Below are positions 45,796 through 57,264 of a stretch of 64,000 nt of DNA, piece after piece. The notes under the pieces were generated by a model. The model worked only from the letters and a program-made list of their open reading frames with translations, had not been told where the DNA came from and did not search any database. The DNA comes from Musa acuminata AAA Group. Lineage: Eukaryota; Streptophyta; Magnoliopsida; Zingiberales; Musaceae. How positions within the stretch are numbered: position 1 is the first letter of the stretch; each line of letters begins with the position of its first letter. The stretch covers positions 32,637,001-32,701,000 of the forward strand of contig NC_088340.1 of the NCBI RefSeq assembly GCF_036884655.1. Reading direction: 5' to 3'. Both the position numbers and the translations under genes were made by a program.

Positions 45796-47759
45796 TGTTG
45801 AATCTCGTATTTTGATGATGAAACCAATTGATAATTGTGTTTATGTTTTAATCTGCATTTTGAGTGACGCAGGATGCTTCGATCAGGATGAGACAATTAA
45901 AGCAGGAAAAATCATGTTGTGCCGGAGAAACATGTCAGAAGATTGGACGTCGGGCCGATTGATCGGTCGATGTATCGACAAAAGGCTTCGGGCCATGGAC
46001 TTGGGCATCGGGCCAAGAAGAGCGGGTATTGTGCTAAGGATATCGGAGTTGCGGAGTCAACTGGCCGATTGGGCAATAGGCCGCAGGAGAGGACGATGCG
46101 ACAAAGAATCGGACAAAGCGTCGAGGGACCAATGACATGCCGAACAACTTATTTAATTGCTTAGGATTAATTGTCTCGATCAAAGTTTTATTTTAATTGT
46201 GCAGGATTAACTATGATAACAATGAAGACATAAAGCAAAATAAAGTGTCGGAGTCAAGCGCGAAGGATTCGTTGCGAGTTCGAGAGTTCGACGGAAGTCC
46301 GAAGGTTCGTCGGGAACGCTACCGGAACTAGCCGAGAATGAGTTGGGAGCTTGCCGAAGGGTTTTTCGGAAGCTCGCCGGAAGGTTCATTAGAAGTTCGC
46401 GGAGCTCACCGAGAAAGATCGGAGCTTGCCGAAGAAGCTCATGGGAACTCGCTAAGATCAAATCGTGAAGTCTAAGAGCTTGCCAGGAGTCCGCAAAATA
46501 GTTTCCGAGAGTTCATCGGAAGACCGCCGGAAGTTTGCCAGAAGCTCGCCAAAAGAAGTCTTGACTTGCGGACTTTGTAATAGCTTAGAAAATGTCTTTA
46601 AATTCAAAGTTAGCACGTTAATTAGGGTTAAGATTATGTGTTAATCCTATAACCCAAGTAGGGGCCAATTGGGCCCAAGTTCGGACTGGTTTGGGCCAAG
46701 TTTGGAGCCCAACCAGTGAGCTGAAAGAGTGTAGGCGGTGGCACCGCCCAGGAGAGGATCTCCCAGTGAAGTTGGGCGGTGCAACCACCCCAGGCAGGAG
46801 GTGGCACCGCCAGGGCTCAGTCTCCGAGCGAGACTAGGCGGTGCAACCGCCCAGGGCTCGGTCTCCGAGCTCTGGCTGGGCGGTACAACCGCCCTAGTCA
46901 GGCAGTGGCACCGCCTGAGCTCGGTCTCTGAGCTTTGCCAGGCGGTGCAACTGCCCCTGACAAGCGGTGGCACTGCCCAAAGGCTCAGTCTTCGAGCCCT
47001 GTCAGGCGGTGCAACCTCCAGACCCCGAAATTCCGGGAGATGACAAATTTGAGCTCCAAATTCAAACTGGTTTGAAGCCTATAAATACCCCTCCAATCCC
47101 TGGGTAAAATACACAAGCACAGAGAGATTAAAAGAGAGAAAACATTGCTACAATCTCTAGAATTTCCCTCCTCTAGCTTAAGAGTTAGAATTCTGTTTAA
47201 GAGAGGAGAGTGAGTGCTTGTAAGGGTTGTCTCCTAAACCCAGTAAAAGGAGAAGAGGGGTGTAAGGAGGTTGATCTTCGCCTAGTAAAGGAAGATCGTT
47301 AGTGGATGCCAGTGGCCTCGACGGAAGAGGAATCAGAGGAGTGGATGTAGGTCACGATTGACCGAACCATTGTAAACTCTCGTCTTCTCTGGTTTGCATT
47401 TACTTTAAGCTTATTATCCTTACTGCAAACCTCCTTCATAGCTTACTGCCTTATGTGCTTTTACGATTGCGTTTCCAAGCTCAATATTTTCCGAATTGTG
47501 TTTAGACGTAAATTGCTTTTCTCGTACGAACATCGTATTTCAGTTTGTGCTTACATTCGAATTTCCATCACAACAGCAAACTGCCTTAACAGATTCGTTT
47601 TAATTGCTTCTTGCCTAATCACAAGTTAAAGTGATTTATGAATCGGCTTTTCTACTGAAATCGGCTTTGTCGTACGAACGCAGTTTTAAACGTTGAAAGT
47701 TTTCCGCTGTAGTAATTCACCCCCCCCCTCCCCCACTCTTAGTGCTCTTGATCCTAACA
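45796..47759 (+). repeat. 3' LTR of the gag-only copia element
   Basis: Edges are TGTTGAATCTCG and GATCCTAACA. Its U3 block (46735-47030) has more GGCGGTGCAACC-type units than the 5' LTR, which accounts for most of the length difference. Confidence 0.9.
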
Positions 47760-47764
47760 CTATT

Positions 47765-48391
47765 GCCTATTCTGGGTGGTACTATCATCTGACATATAGA
47801 AGACCATGTGTACTAGTGGTACTACCGCTAATCTAGGCAGTACCACCGCCTGACACTAGCAGTACCACCACCGGGTCTTCCGAAAAATGTACACTTCGTA
47901 CGTTCCAGCTCATAGGTGGTTCCACCGCTTGACCTAACCCTGCTGGGTCACTAAATGAGCCTCCTAATGGGCCCAACTCAGCCCTAGTTCTGGCCCAATG
48001 GGTCCCTAATTGAGTAAGTAAGGTTACACCAGAAACTAACTTCCCTACCTAACTATGATAATTAAGACATCAACGATTAAAGACAAGAGATCTAAGTTGT
48101 CAAGGGTGTCATTGGTTCATCTAAACTCCCGGTGAACTTTCAATGCATCGTCAGAACCTTTGACATATCGCTCGATCCATTGGCATGCTAACTCTTGTAA
48201 TATCCGATCTTAGTGCAATGTCTGATTCTTCCGGCCCAATGCCTGATTTCTTACTCCTGCCCAACGTCTGATTCTTCTTGCTTTAATTGTTTTGTCTTTT
48301 CTTATCAAAGTTAGTCCTACATCACTTTTCTCAAAAATGCGGATTAGATCATAAACTCATCCATTGATTGTATCATCAAAATTCGAGGTTC
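47765..48391 (-). repeat. Copia LTR fragment, right part (continues from 40718)
   Basis: It resumes after the duplicated CTATT with GCCTATTCTGGGTGGTAC and ends at AATTCGAGGTTCAAT, the inner-edge type of a minus-strand LTR. The next bases belong to another LTR family. Confidence 0.7.
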
Positions 48392-49145
48392 AATTGGCAT
48401 TGTGGTGTCAAGCTTATATGGAATCTACTCAAGCCTTGCTCTAATCGAATTTTCCTAAAGAACTCATTCTTTCTCTATCCAAATGACTTTGGTCAGGGAT
48501 TTGCTTAAGCGAAAACACACGAGACATTCCTCTCATGATACCAAGAGTGGATAATCCTCTATTGACACTCAATTGGCCTCGTAAGGTTGGCTACCACTCT
48601 TAATGATTAGCTATGTTAGATCTAAAACTTCCAAACCTATAAGTCCAATACTAATATAGGGCATTCTTAATATCTCAAATCTAAGAACCAGATACATAAT
48701 TGGGACTACAGAACCGTTGTCTAACGAAGATGTATCATTAACCATCCAATATTCTATGAGCGGATCATTTAGTGAACACATTCTCCAATAAGCACTTGCA
48801 CGATATCCCTAATATCCCCATATAAGCAACTATGAAACCAACTGCTATCATATAGATGGGTATATATGATACTGGTCTCTTTGGTTATCTTAATGTCTTT
48901 CTCCAGTAATCTATAATCGAGAATATTTAGGGTTTATGTTTACAAGTTAATTGGTCTCATTATCATGATCTCATCATGATCCAATTCTCATTATACAGAT
49001 CTATGGACATCATAATATATTAATTAAAAAATATAAAATGAGAAAATATCATAATAATAATGATGATAATAACTAAAAATATTGTGTAGTGTGTCACACG
49101 TGTCATCACTCATGTGATTGGCTTGTAAGGCACCTATAACTAACA
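48392..49145 (-). repeat. LTR of a second copia family
   Basis: On the minus strand it begins TGTTAGTTATAGGTGCCTTA, a familiar plant copia LTR opening. It continues through GATGTCCATAGATCTGTATA and ends near CACAATGCCAATTG. The left end is probably truncated. No internal region is adjacent. It is related in inverted orientation to 27720-28260. Confidence 0.6.
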
Positions 49146-50790
49146 TAGAGCCATGTACCTTGGCGAGAAGCCCCAAGGGTTGCACCTAGGCCGAGCCTAC
49201 ATATTCCCTAGCTATGCACCTTGGCATAAAGACACAGAACCTACACCTAGGCCAAGCCCACATGCTCTCTAGCCGTGCATCTCGGCATGAAGACTCGAGG
49301 GTGGCATTTTGGATGAGTAGGAGTTAAAAAGGACTTGCTCCTGCACCTTGACGTGAAGCCCTGAGGGTTGCACCTAGGTCGAGCATACACATTCCCTAAC
49401 AGTGCACTCGATTTGAAGACTTGAGGGTAGCACCTCGGATGAGTAAGAGTTAAAAAGGATTCACTCCCAAGCCATGCACCTCAGTGTGAAGACCCAAGGG
49501 CTACACCTAGGCTGAGCCTATGAGCTCCCTAGTCATGCACCTCGATAAGAAGCCTCAAGGGCTACACCTATGCTAAGCCCACGTATTCCTTAGCCATGCA
49601 TCTTAGCATGAAGACCTAAGAGTGGTACCTCGGATGACTAAAAATTAAAAATAACTCGCTCTCGAGCCATACACCTTAGTGTGAAGCCCCGAGGGCTGCA
49701 CCTAGGTAGCACTTATATGCTCCCTAATCATGCACTCAGTTTGAAGACTTGAGACCTACGCCTTGGATGAGTAAGAGTTAAAAAGAACTTGCTCTTAAGC
49801 CATGCACCTTAGCGTAAAGTCCCAAGAGCTGCACCTAGGCAGAGCCTACATGCTCCCTAGTTGTGCACCTCGGTGAGAAGCCCCGAGGGCTACATCTAGG
49901 TCGAGCCTATGCGTTCCCTAGCCGTGCACCTTAGTGAGGAGCCCCGAGGGCTATACCTAGGTCGAGCCTATGCACTCTCTAACTATGCACCTCGACATGA
50001 AGACCCAAGGATGACACCTTGGACGAGTAAGAGTTAAAAGGACTCGCTCCCAAGCCATGCACCTCAACGTGAAGCCCCGAGGGCTGCACCTAGGTCGAGC
50101 TTACATGTTTCCAAGCCATGCACTCAGTTTGAAGACCCGAGAGTGACATCTCAGATGAGTAAGAGTTAAAAAGGACTCGCTCTCAAGACATGCACCTCAG
50201 TATAAAGCCCCAAGGGTTGTACCTAGGCCGAGCCTATACACTCTCAAGCCAATGCACGTCGATGAGAAGCCCCGAGGGCTGCACCTAGGCTAATTCTATG
50301 CACTCCCTAACTATGCACCTTGGCGAGAAGCCCTGAGGGCTGGACCTAGGTCAAGCTTATGTGATCCCTAGTCGTGCACCTCGGCATGAAGACCTGAGGC
50401 CTACACCTAGGGCGAGCCCACATGCTCCCTAGCCGTGCACCTCGGCATGAAGACCCGAGGGTGGCACCTCGGATGAGTAAAAGTTAAAAATGACTCATTT
50501 CCGAGTCATGCACCTTAGTATGAAGCCCCGAGGGTCGCACCTAGGTTGAGCTTATATGATCCCTAGGCATGCACTCGGTTTGAAGACTCGAGGCCTGCAC
50601 CTCAAATGAGTAAGAGTTAAAAATAACTCACTCCTAAGCCATGCACCTCGGCATGAAGCCCCGAGTGTTGTACCTAGGCTAAGCCTATGCTCTCCCTAGC
50701 CGTGCACCTCGGCGAGAAGACCTAAGGGATGCACCTAGGTCAAGCTTGTACTCGACATGAAGACCCTAGGATTGTTCCTCAACCGGACCG
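49146..50790. repeat. Minisatellite, basic period about 61 bp
   Basis: Units of 'CCATGCACCTCGGCG', then AGAAGCCCCGAGGGCTGCAC, then 'CTAGGTCGAGCCTAYRYRCTCCCTAG' alternate with longer units containing GGATGAGTAAGAGTTAAAAA and GGACTCGCTCCCAAG. About 25 units are present, strongly diverged. It probably lies inside a gypsy LTR or untranslated region that continues to about 51735. Confidence 0.8.
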
Positions 50791-51741
50791 ATGCGTTCCC
50801 AACACCTCAGCCAATAGACTTCTATCATAGTACATACCCAATAGAAAAGCATGCAAGTGCACCCTCCGGAGAAAGGCTTTGAAGGGTGCCCTTTTGAGGG
50901 GAGATAAATGATAGGGATAAGTTTATCCCATGCTAGCTTATCTGCCATAGAGGCCAACACCTAAGTAAGGCTCCAAGTCACTAGCCCCAAAATAATACTA
51001 TAATATATCCCGATGTACTCCACTGGCAATAATCGCCCTACCTTATCAAGATCATAGAATAATCAAGTGAGTCACCTAATCTTATCATAGGCCAACTAAT
51101 AAGAAAGCCTAGGGATCAAGTATAAAAATAAACCCATCAACTTACGTTGAAGGGGGACTCTTTATACACTAACTTAGTCATACAACTTACACTATTGTTT
51201 TCTCTCCTTCACTAACTTAAGCATCATAGGGGCCGCACTGGGTAACCCTTGATGTTGGCTTATCATTTATGATCATCGATTGCTCGCAGACACCCGGACG
51301 ACCCATCCCCCAAGGAGGAATATTGCAACTAGGAAGATCCTAGTCTACCTACCCGGTCATCCTAACTGAACAACCTATGCGGTCTCACCTTGCTAAATCT
51401 TCCATGTCAGCCAGAAAAAGATACCTGGATGAGCCTACATCTTCGATAGTAGACCAACCATGCTGACTCATCAATCGATGATACTCATGATACCATCAAG
51501 ACTCATCGAGTATTTGACCCTCATCCCTTCATACTTATTCATACTAGCCTAAGAGTATCTTGGTTTATTTAGTTAATTATCAAGAAACACTCAACAACCT
51601 TATATAACTTATGAATGAACGACTAACAATAGAAATTTTGCATGTTGGGAGAAAGAAGGGATGATACTAAAAGACTAGTGTGTTCGATACACCATAACTA
51701 GGCAAAGTATATGATGGGTATGTCTAAGACTTAAATACTAT
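50791..51741 (+). mobile_element. Probable gypsy LTR segment (U3-R-U5 style)
   Basis: GTATAAAAATAAACCC (51120) is followed by a run of 'cttcactaacttaagcatcataggggccgcactgggtaaccc' (51207-51248). This resembles the R/U5 of monocot gypsy LTRs ('aacttaggcatcggaggg...'). The edges are not defined. No coding potential was seen. Confidence 0.45.
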
Positions 51742-52250
51742 TGGTGAACAAAAGTACTACGGCTGGTGAGTCAGCATGGCTAGGTCCACAGGCCGATGTC
51801 GTGAGCTTCTTACGGAGTGAGTAGGATGATGAGGAAGCAGTGCCCTCGAGAAGGGATGCTGGTTGGGATTGGTCGGGATCCGGGCTGGCTCACTACCCTC
51901 CCTTGTGCGGTGGAAGATGTCTCCTAGGCCAAGACACTGGCCGCTCGGGGTGGCCGTTCTAGGGCAGCTCAGGCTAGAGCTAGGCTGGCGGGGTTGACCG
52001 GGTCCTCGCGAGGGGGGGTTGACCAATGTTCCTCGGTCTACCAATCCGGGCGCTGTTTAAGATGGGTCGCGTCTCTCCGTCTCCGGGGCGGTTTATAGCA
52101 CGTCCTCGTACACTGGATGGTGAACTTGGGTTGAGACGCTCGCAGGTCATGGGCGGTCGCCTTCCTCCGAGGCATGCCGACGGATCGTTGGTGGTCTAGG
52201 AGGCATGCCTAGGTTTGAGGGATATGACAATGCTGGGCTTTTTGTGGAAG
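51742..52250 (-). repeat. 3' LTR-like segment of the Tat element (diverged or truncated)
   Basis: It shares with 56644-57264 the start TGGYGAACAAA, GGTCGACCGGGCCCTCGCGA-like and TTGAYCARYGTTCCT stretches, in the same order. The right boundary is uncertain. Confidence 0.6.
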
Positions 52251-52574
52251 GAACGAATTGATTTGTCGTGGGTAATTTAGGGGGGTGGTGCCCCATGATT
52301 CGGGCAGGACTAACCCTGCTGATCAAACGATAGAGGCCTGGTGAGGTTAAATTGAAGCGCCAAAATTGGCGAGGCAAGACCTACGCAGCAAGGTTGGATT
52401 GACTCGTCGGGGGGCATTTTAGAGGGGCGATGCCCCATGATTCAGGCAGGACTGACCCTACTGATTGAACGATAGGGGCCTGGTGAGGTGAAATTGAAGC
52501 ATCGAAATTAGCATGGTGAGACCTGTGCGGCGAGGTTGGATTGACTCATCAGGGGGCGGTGCCCCGTGATTCGG
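52250..52574. repeat. Tandem array, period about 143 bp (about 2.3 copies)
   Basis: ATGATTCGGGCAGGACT... and AACGATAGAGGCCTGGTGAG at about 52325 recur at about 52468. The third, partial copy runs into the 58-bp array. Confidence 0.8.
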
Positions 52575-53395
52575 GCGTTGGATGGCCGATGTGCATGGCT
52601 CGGATGTTGGATTTGGCTAAGATGCGACTCGGGCGTTGGATGGCCGAGGTGCATGGCTCGGATGCTGGATTTGGCCGAGATGCGACTTAGGTGTTGGATG
52701 GCCGAGGTGCGTGGCTAGGACGATGGATTTGGCCAAGATGCGACTTAGGCTTTGGATGGCCAAGGTGCGTGGCTCGGACGCTGCATTTGGCCGAGATGCG
52801 ACTCGGGCATTGGATGGCCGAGGTGCGTGGCTCGGGCGGTAGATTTGGCCGAGATGCGACTCGGGCATTGGATGGCCGAGGTGCGTGGCTCGGACGCTAC
52901 ATTTGGCTGAGATGTGACTTGGGTGTTGGATGGCCGAGGTGCGTGGCTCAGACACTGGATTTGGTCGAGATGCGACTCGGGTGTTGGATGGCCGATGTGC
53001 ATGGCTCGGACACTGGATTTGGCCAAGATGCGACTCGGACGTTGGATGGCCGAGGTGCATGTCTCAGACGTTGGATTTGGCCAAGATACGACTCGGGCGT
53101 TGGATGGCCGAGGTGCGTGGCTCGGACGCTAGATTTGGCCGAGATATGACTCGGGCATTGGATGGCCGAGGTGCATGGCTCGGACGTTGGATTTGGCTGA
53201 GATGCGACTCGGGCCTTGGATGGCCGAGGTGCGTGGCTCGGGCACTGGGTTTGGCCGAGATGTGACTCGGGTGTTGGATGGCCGAGATGCGTGGCTTAGA
53301 CGCTAGATTTGGCCGAGATGCTACTTGGGTATTGGATGGCCGAGGTGCATGGCTTGGATACTAGATTTGGTCGAGATGCGACTCGGGCGTTGGAT
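52575..53395. repeat. Tandem array, period 58 bp (about 14 copies)
   Basis: The unit contains GCGTTGGATGGCCGAGGTGC, GTGGCTCGGACGCTGGATTT and GGCCGAGATGCGACTCGG. Spacing is 58 bp between successive GCGTTGG starts (52575, 52633, 52691, 52749). Long open frames across it are repeat artefacts. Confidence 0.95.
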
Positions 53396-53407
53396 TTGGC
53401 CAAGTGG

Positions 53408-54058
53408 GTAGCTTTGGCTCTATATCGAGTCTGGGGACCAAGTTGTGAGCTCGGCTCTGAATTGAGTCTGGAGACCGAGTTGTGAGCTCGGCACCGAATT
53501 GAGTCTGGGGACCGAGTTGTGAGCTCGGCTCCGAATTGAATCTGGGGATAGAGTTGTGAGCTCGGCTCTGAATTGAGACTAGGGACCGAGTTGTGAGCTC
53601 GGCTCCGAATTGAATCTGGGGACCGAGTTATGAGCTCGGCTCCGAATTGAGTCTGAGGACTGAGTTGTGAGCTCGGCTCCGAATTGAGTCTAGGGACCGA
53701 GTTGTGATCTCGGCTCCAAATTTAATCTGGGGATCGAGTTGTGAGCTCGGCTCTAAATTGAATCTGGGGACCGAGTTGTGAGCTCGGCTCTGAATTGAGT
53801 CTGAGGACCGAGTTGTGAGCTCGGCTCCGAATTGAGTCTGGGGACCAGGTTGTGAGCTCGGCACCGAATTGAGTCTGGGGACCAAGTTGTGAGCTCGGCT
53901 CCGTATTGAGTCTGGGGACCGAGTTGTGAGCTCGGCTCCGAATTGAATCTGGGGACCGAGTTGTGAGCTCGACTCCGAATTGAGTCTAGGGACCGAGTTG
54001 TGAGCTCGACTCCGAATTGAGTGTGGCGACCGAGTTGTGAGCTCGGCACTGAATTGAG
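53408..54058. repeat. Tandem array, period 37 bp (about 17 copies)
   Basis: The unit is GAGCTCGGCTCCGAATTGAG plus TCTGGGGACCGAGTTGT. TGTGAGC starts at 53444 and 53481, so the period is 37. Confidence 0.95.
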
Positions 54059-54062
54059 TCAC

Positions 54063-54478
54063 CAATGGGTCACCAATCGGGAGCGATCTGGAATGACCCG
54101 GGCAAGAATCGAACTTGGGTTGTTAACGGGTCGTCAGTCGGGAGCGATTTGGAGTGACACGGGCAAGAATCGAGCTTGGGTTACTGACAGGTCACCAGTC
54201 GGGAGCGATCTGGAGCAACCCGGGCAAGAATCGGGCTTGGGTTACTGACAGGTCGCTAGTCAGGAGTGATCTGGAGCGACCCAGACAGGAATTGAGCTTA
54301 GGTTGCTGACAAGTCACCAGTCGGGAGCGATCTGGAGAGACCAGGGCAAGAATCAAACTTGGGTTGCTGACAGGTCGCTAGTCCGGAGCGATCTGGGGCG
54401 ACCCGGGCAGGAATCGAGATTGGGTCGTTAACGGGTCGTCAGTCGGGAGTGATCTGGAGCGACCCGAGCAGGAGATGG
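54063..54478. repeat. Tandem array, period 61 bp (about 7 copies)
   Basis: The unit contains GGTCACCAGTCGGGAGCGAT, CTGGAGCGACCCGGGCAAGA and ATCGAGCTTGGGTTGCTGAC. GAGCGAT starts at 54081 and 54142. Confidence 0.95.
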
Positions 54479-55228
54479 GCCTGCGAGCTGCAGGTCGGGA
54501 ACCGATCTAGAGAGGCTCGGGTAAGAGCTGGGCCAGCGAGCCGCAGGTCGGGAACCGATCTGAAGAGGCTCGGGCAAGAGCTGGGCCAGCGAACTGCAGG
54601 TTGGGAACCGATCTGGAGAGGCTCAGGTAAGAGCTGGGCCGGCGAGCTGCAAGTCGGGAACCAATCTGGAAAGGCTTGGGCAAGAGCTGGGCCTATAGGC
54701 TGCAGGTCGGGAACCAATCTAGAGAGGCTCGGGCAAGAGCTGGGCTAGTGAACCGCAGGTTGGGAACTAATCTAGAGAGGCTCGGGCAAGAGCTAGGCCA
54801 GCGAGCTATAGGTTGGGAACCGATCTGGAGAGGCTCAAGCAAGAGTTGGGCTGGCAAGCCGTAGGTCGGGAACCGATCTAGAGAGGCTCGGGCAAGAGCT
54901 GGGTCAGCGAGCTACAGGTTGGGAACCGATCTGGAGAGGCTCGGGCAAGAGCTGGGCCAGCAAGCCGCGTGTCAGAAACCAATCTGGAGAGGCTCGGGCA
55001 AGAGCTGGGCCAGCAAGCCGCATGTCAGAAACCAATCTGGAGAGGCTCGGGCAAGAGCTGGGCCGGCGAGCCGCAGGTTGGGAACCGATCCGAAGAGGCT
55101 CGGGCAAGAGCTGGGCCAGCGGGCTGTAGGTCAGGAACCAATCTAGAGATGCTCAAGCAAGAGCTGGGTCGACGAGCCACAGGTCGGGAACCGATTTGGA
55201 GAGGCTCGGGCAAGAGCTAGGCTAGCAT
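54479..55228. repeat. Tandem array, period 53 bp (about 14 copies)
   Basis: The unit contains GGTCGGGAACCGATCTGGAG, AGGCTCGGGCAAGAGCTGGG and CCAGCGAGCCGCA. Starts at 54493 and 54546. The array abuts the gag C-terminus. Confidence 0.95.
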
Positions 55229-55234
55229 CTTTCG

Positions 55235-56600
55235 ATGGGTCCCCTGGGACATGGAGTTGCTTCTTGGGGTTTCTCAAGATATCGCTTGAGGTGACCTTTT
55301 CGGATGAAGTCCTCGCTTTGATTCTAGAGGTCACGACAATCTTCTGTGCTATGGCCGTAGTCCCATGGAATGTGCTCAGAGGGAGAGGTGGAGGCCTTGG
55401 GAGCAGTAGCTCTTTTCAGTCGGGCCTCTGGCGGGGTTGCACCGGGGCTGTTGAAGTAGTTCCCGGGGATTGCTCTGCCCTTAGTCTCTTGTTGTTTATG
55501 CACTTTCCCACCACCAGAGCTTCAGCAGCGATGTACTGGTTGGCGTGCTGGAGCATCTCGGGGATGGCTACTGGTGGCCTCTCGATCAGTGACCAGAAGA
55601 ACCTTGAAGGCTTCAAACCCATTAGAAACGCCTGCATGATAAGAGAAGGGTGAGCGACCGGGAATCCCCGGATCTCAGTGGCAACGCGTGCCACGAATTG
55701 AGAAAGTGACTCGTCTTCATGATGGGATAGCGCAAGCAGGGTGGCCATGGAAGGCCTAGGTCATGCGCTGGTGAAGAAGTTTTGCTCAAACTCCCCGGCG
55801 AGTTGGTCGAAGGACGAGACCGAGGATTGGCGTAGCCGGCTGAACCATGCTTGTGTCGGTCCCCTTAGAGTGGTTGGAAATGCCTGGCACATCAATGCAT
55901 CAGAGGTGCCATAGAGGGCCATCTGAGCCCAGAATGTGGAGACGTGCTCCGTGGGATCGGAGCCACCGTCGTATGTCTCCAATGTTGGCAGCGTAAAGTT
56001 GAGAGGTACTGGCTTGTCCTATACTTCCTGAGTAAAGGGGGACCTGCCCGAGCCGCCTTCACTGGACTCGCCCCATGATTTTCGAAACTCATGTTGGAAC
56101 GCATCTAGATGTTGGTTGACCCGGGACAATTGGACCCTAAGCGAGTCGTCCACCGAGTCTGATGATACGGTGTTAGGCTCAAAGTCGGGTAGTGTGACTT
56201 GGCAGGGCACAGGTATGCTCTACTCGGGCGGACCTCTCGGGTTCGTCATTTGGTCTCGGTCTTCTGCCGTCCAGACCTGCTCCCTACTTGGCCTTTGCTG
56301 GGTCGAGTCAATCGAGGGAGCTACTAGCTGAACGATTTGGGGAATGAGTAGGACGAGCGTCTGCATCATCCCTGCCATCGCTTGTGCTTGCTTGGCCAGG
56401 CTGAGGAACGCCTCTAGCAACATGACTGAGAATCCCATGGTAAGTCCGGGAGGTGGTAACCCCAGGTCATTGAACGGGCGCCAGCAGCGATCTAGCGTCG
56501 AGGCCGGGGTCCCCCCATCTCGAAAGAGGGGCAGGGGCTGATCTCCGAGCCCGACAAAAGGGTGATCGACGGATGGTTCTTCCTCGAGGAGAGCTCCCAT
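55235..56600 (-). pseudogene. gag: Tat-type gypsy gag, one frame with nonsense codons
   Basis: ATG 56600 (MGALLEEEPSVDHPF) lies 20 bp past the PBS. In one frame follow a Pro/Gln-rich N-terminal part (to 56220), SSEGGSGRSPFTQEV (about 56020), the retrotransposon-gag domain ([52 protein letters not shown], then [51 protein letters not shown]) and, after more stops, a basic C-terminal stretch (RIKARTSSEKVTSS). Stops near 56217 and 56016 (TAG) and 55758 (TGA) sit where C-to-T changes of CAG, CAG and CGA would put them. The segment corresponding to the zinc knuckle is degraded, and the 53-bp array follows directly. Confidence 0.88.
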
Positions 56601-56620
56601 GGGATGCTCCTATGACATGA

Positions 56621-56640
56621 CCCTCCTTCTAGCGCCAAAA
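56621..56640 (-). other. Primer-binding site of the Tat element
   Basis: The minus strand reads TTTTGGCGCTAGAAGGAGGG, the TGGCGC-type PBS used by many Tat-lineage elements. It lies 3 bp inside the LTR. Confidence 0.75.
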
Positions 56641-56643
56641 TAT

Positions 56644-57264
56644 TGGCGAACAAATGTGCTGTGGCTGATGAGTCAATACAACCTGGTCCACGGGTCAATG
56701 TCGGGAGTCTTCTATCGTTGAGCTGGATGCCAAGGTCGACCGGGCCCTCGCGACGGGGTGTTGATCAGCGTTCCTTGGTGTGCCGATCCAGGCATCGTGT
56801 ATGCTAAGCTGCATCTCTCCTTCTTTGGGGTGGTTGGCAGCTCATCTTCGTGAGGTGGCCGCGACCTTGAGAAGGGGTGTTGATTGGCGTTGGTTGGGAT
56901 ATGGGCCGGCTGGCTTCTCTCCTTCGTTCACTGGATGATGATTCCCGAGTGGTTGGCAGCTCGCCTTCGTGAGGTGGCCATGTTTTCCTATAAAAATGGC
57001 CCTCGTCGGGTGATCCCCTCCGACGAGCAAGTAAGTGGAGTGATCAATTGATTCTTGCCTCCCCCCTTCTTGGATCAGGTTGGGGGTATTTATACCTGCA
57101 TGCGGGAATTGGTCAGGGCCTAGTCCGGCATGGCCATTAACTCTGGGGGCGGAACAACCTCTCTGACGAGATGGCATCTTCGGGGGTGCTCGAGCAGCGT
57201 CAGACGACACTGCCCTAATAGTAGATGGCACTACCCCCAACTCTTGGAGTGGTCAGGCTGCACA
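56644..57264 (-). repeat. 5' LTR of the Tat element, inner part (continues at 63132)
   Basis: It begins TGGCGAACAAATGTGC next to the PBS. A TATAAAAAT at about 56990 is in plus sense; on the minus strand 'TATAAATACC' (complement near 57086-57096) is the likely TATA box. It is split at GCACA (57260-57264) by a gypsy solo LTR. Confidence 0.7.

Larger units (their letters stand above)
40724..47759 (+). mobile_element. Gag-only, non-autonomous copia element (7036 bp)
   Basis: TSD CTATT lies at 40719-40723 and 47760-47764. The 5' LTR is 40724-42638 (1915 bp), the PBS 42641-42652 and the gag-like frame 42689-43643. A non-coding region with the TTGCACATCTC motif array reaches 45795, with a polypurine tract at about 45782-45793, and the 3' LTR is 45796-47759 (1964 bp). 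No protease, integrase, RT or RNase H trace was found in the 2.1-kb 3' interior. It must have transposed with enzymes from a relative such as the element at 12564-22058. Confidence 0.9.
51742..57264 (-). mobile_element. Tat-type Ty3/gypsy element without pol, interior filled by tandem arrays
   Basis: Minus-strand order is 5' LTR (from 63508/57264 down to 56644), PBS TTTTGGCGCTAGAAGGAGGG (56621-56640), broken gag (56600 to about 55235), five tandem arrays (55228-52250) and a 3' LTR-like segment starting TGGTGAACAAAAG at 51742. The 5' LTR edge is TGGCGAACAAATG. No protease, RT, RNase H or integrase motif was found. The gag and PBS are typical of the Tat lineage. Confidence 0.75.

Noticed and set aside
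52617..53265. Overlapping frames of 93-152 codons on both strands
   Set aside because: Products of the 58-bp tandem array. The peptide repeats follow the DNA period and shift frame from unit to unit.
53628..54065. 145-codon frame with TRSPDSIRSRAHN-type repeats
   Set aside because: Artefact of the 37-bp array (three periods give 37 codons).
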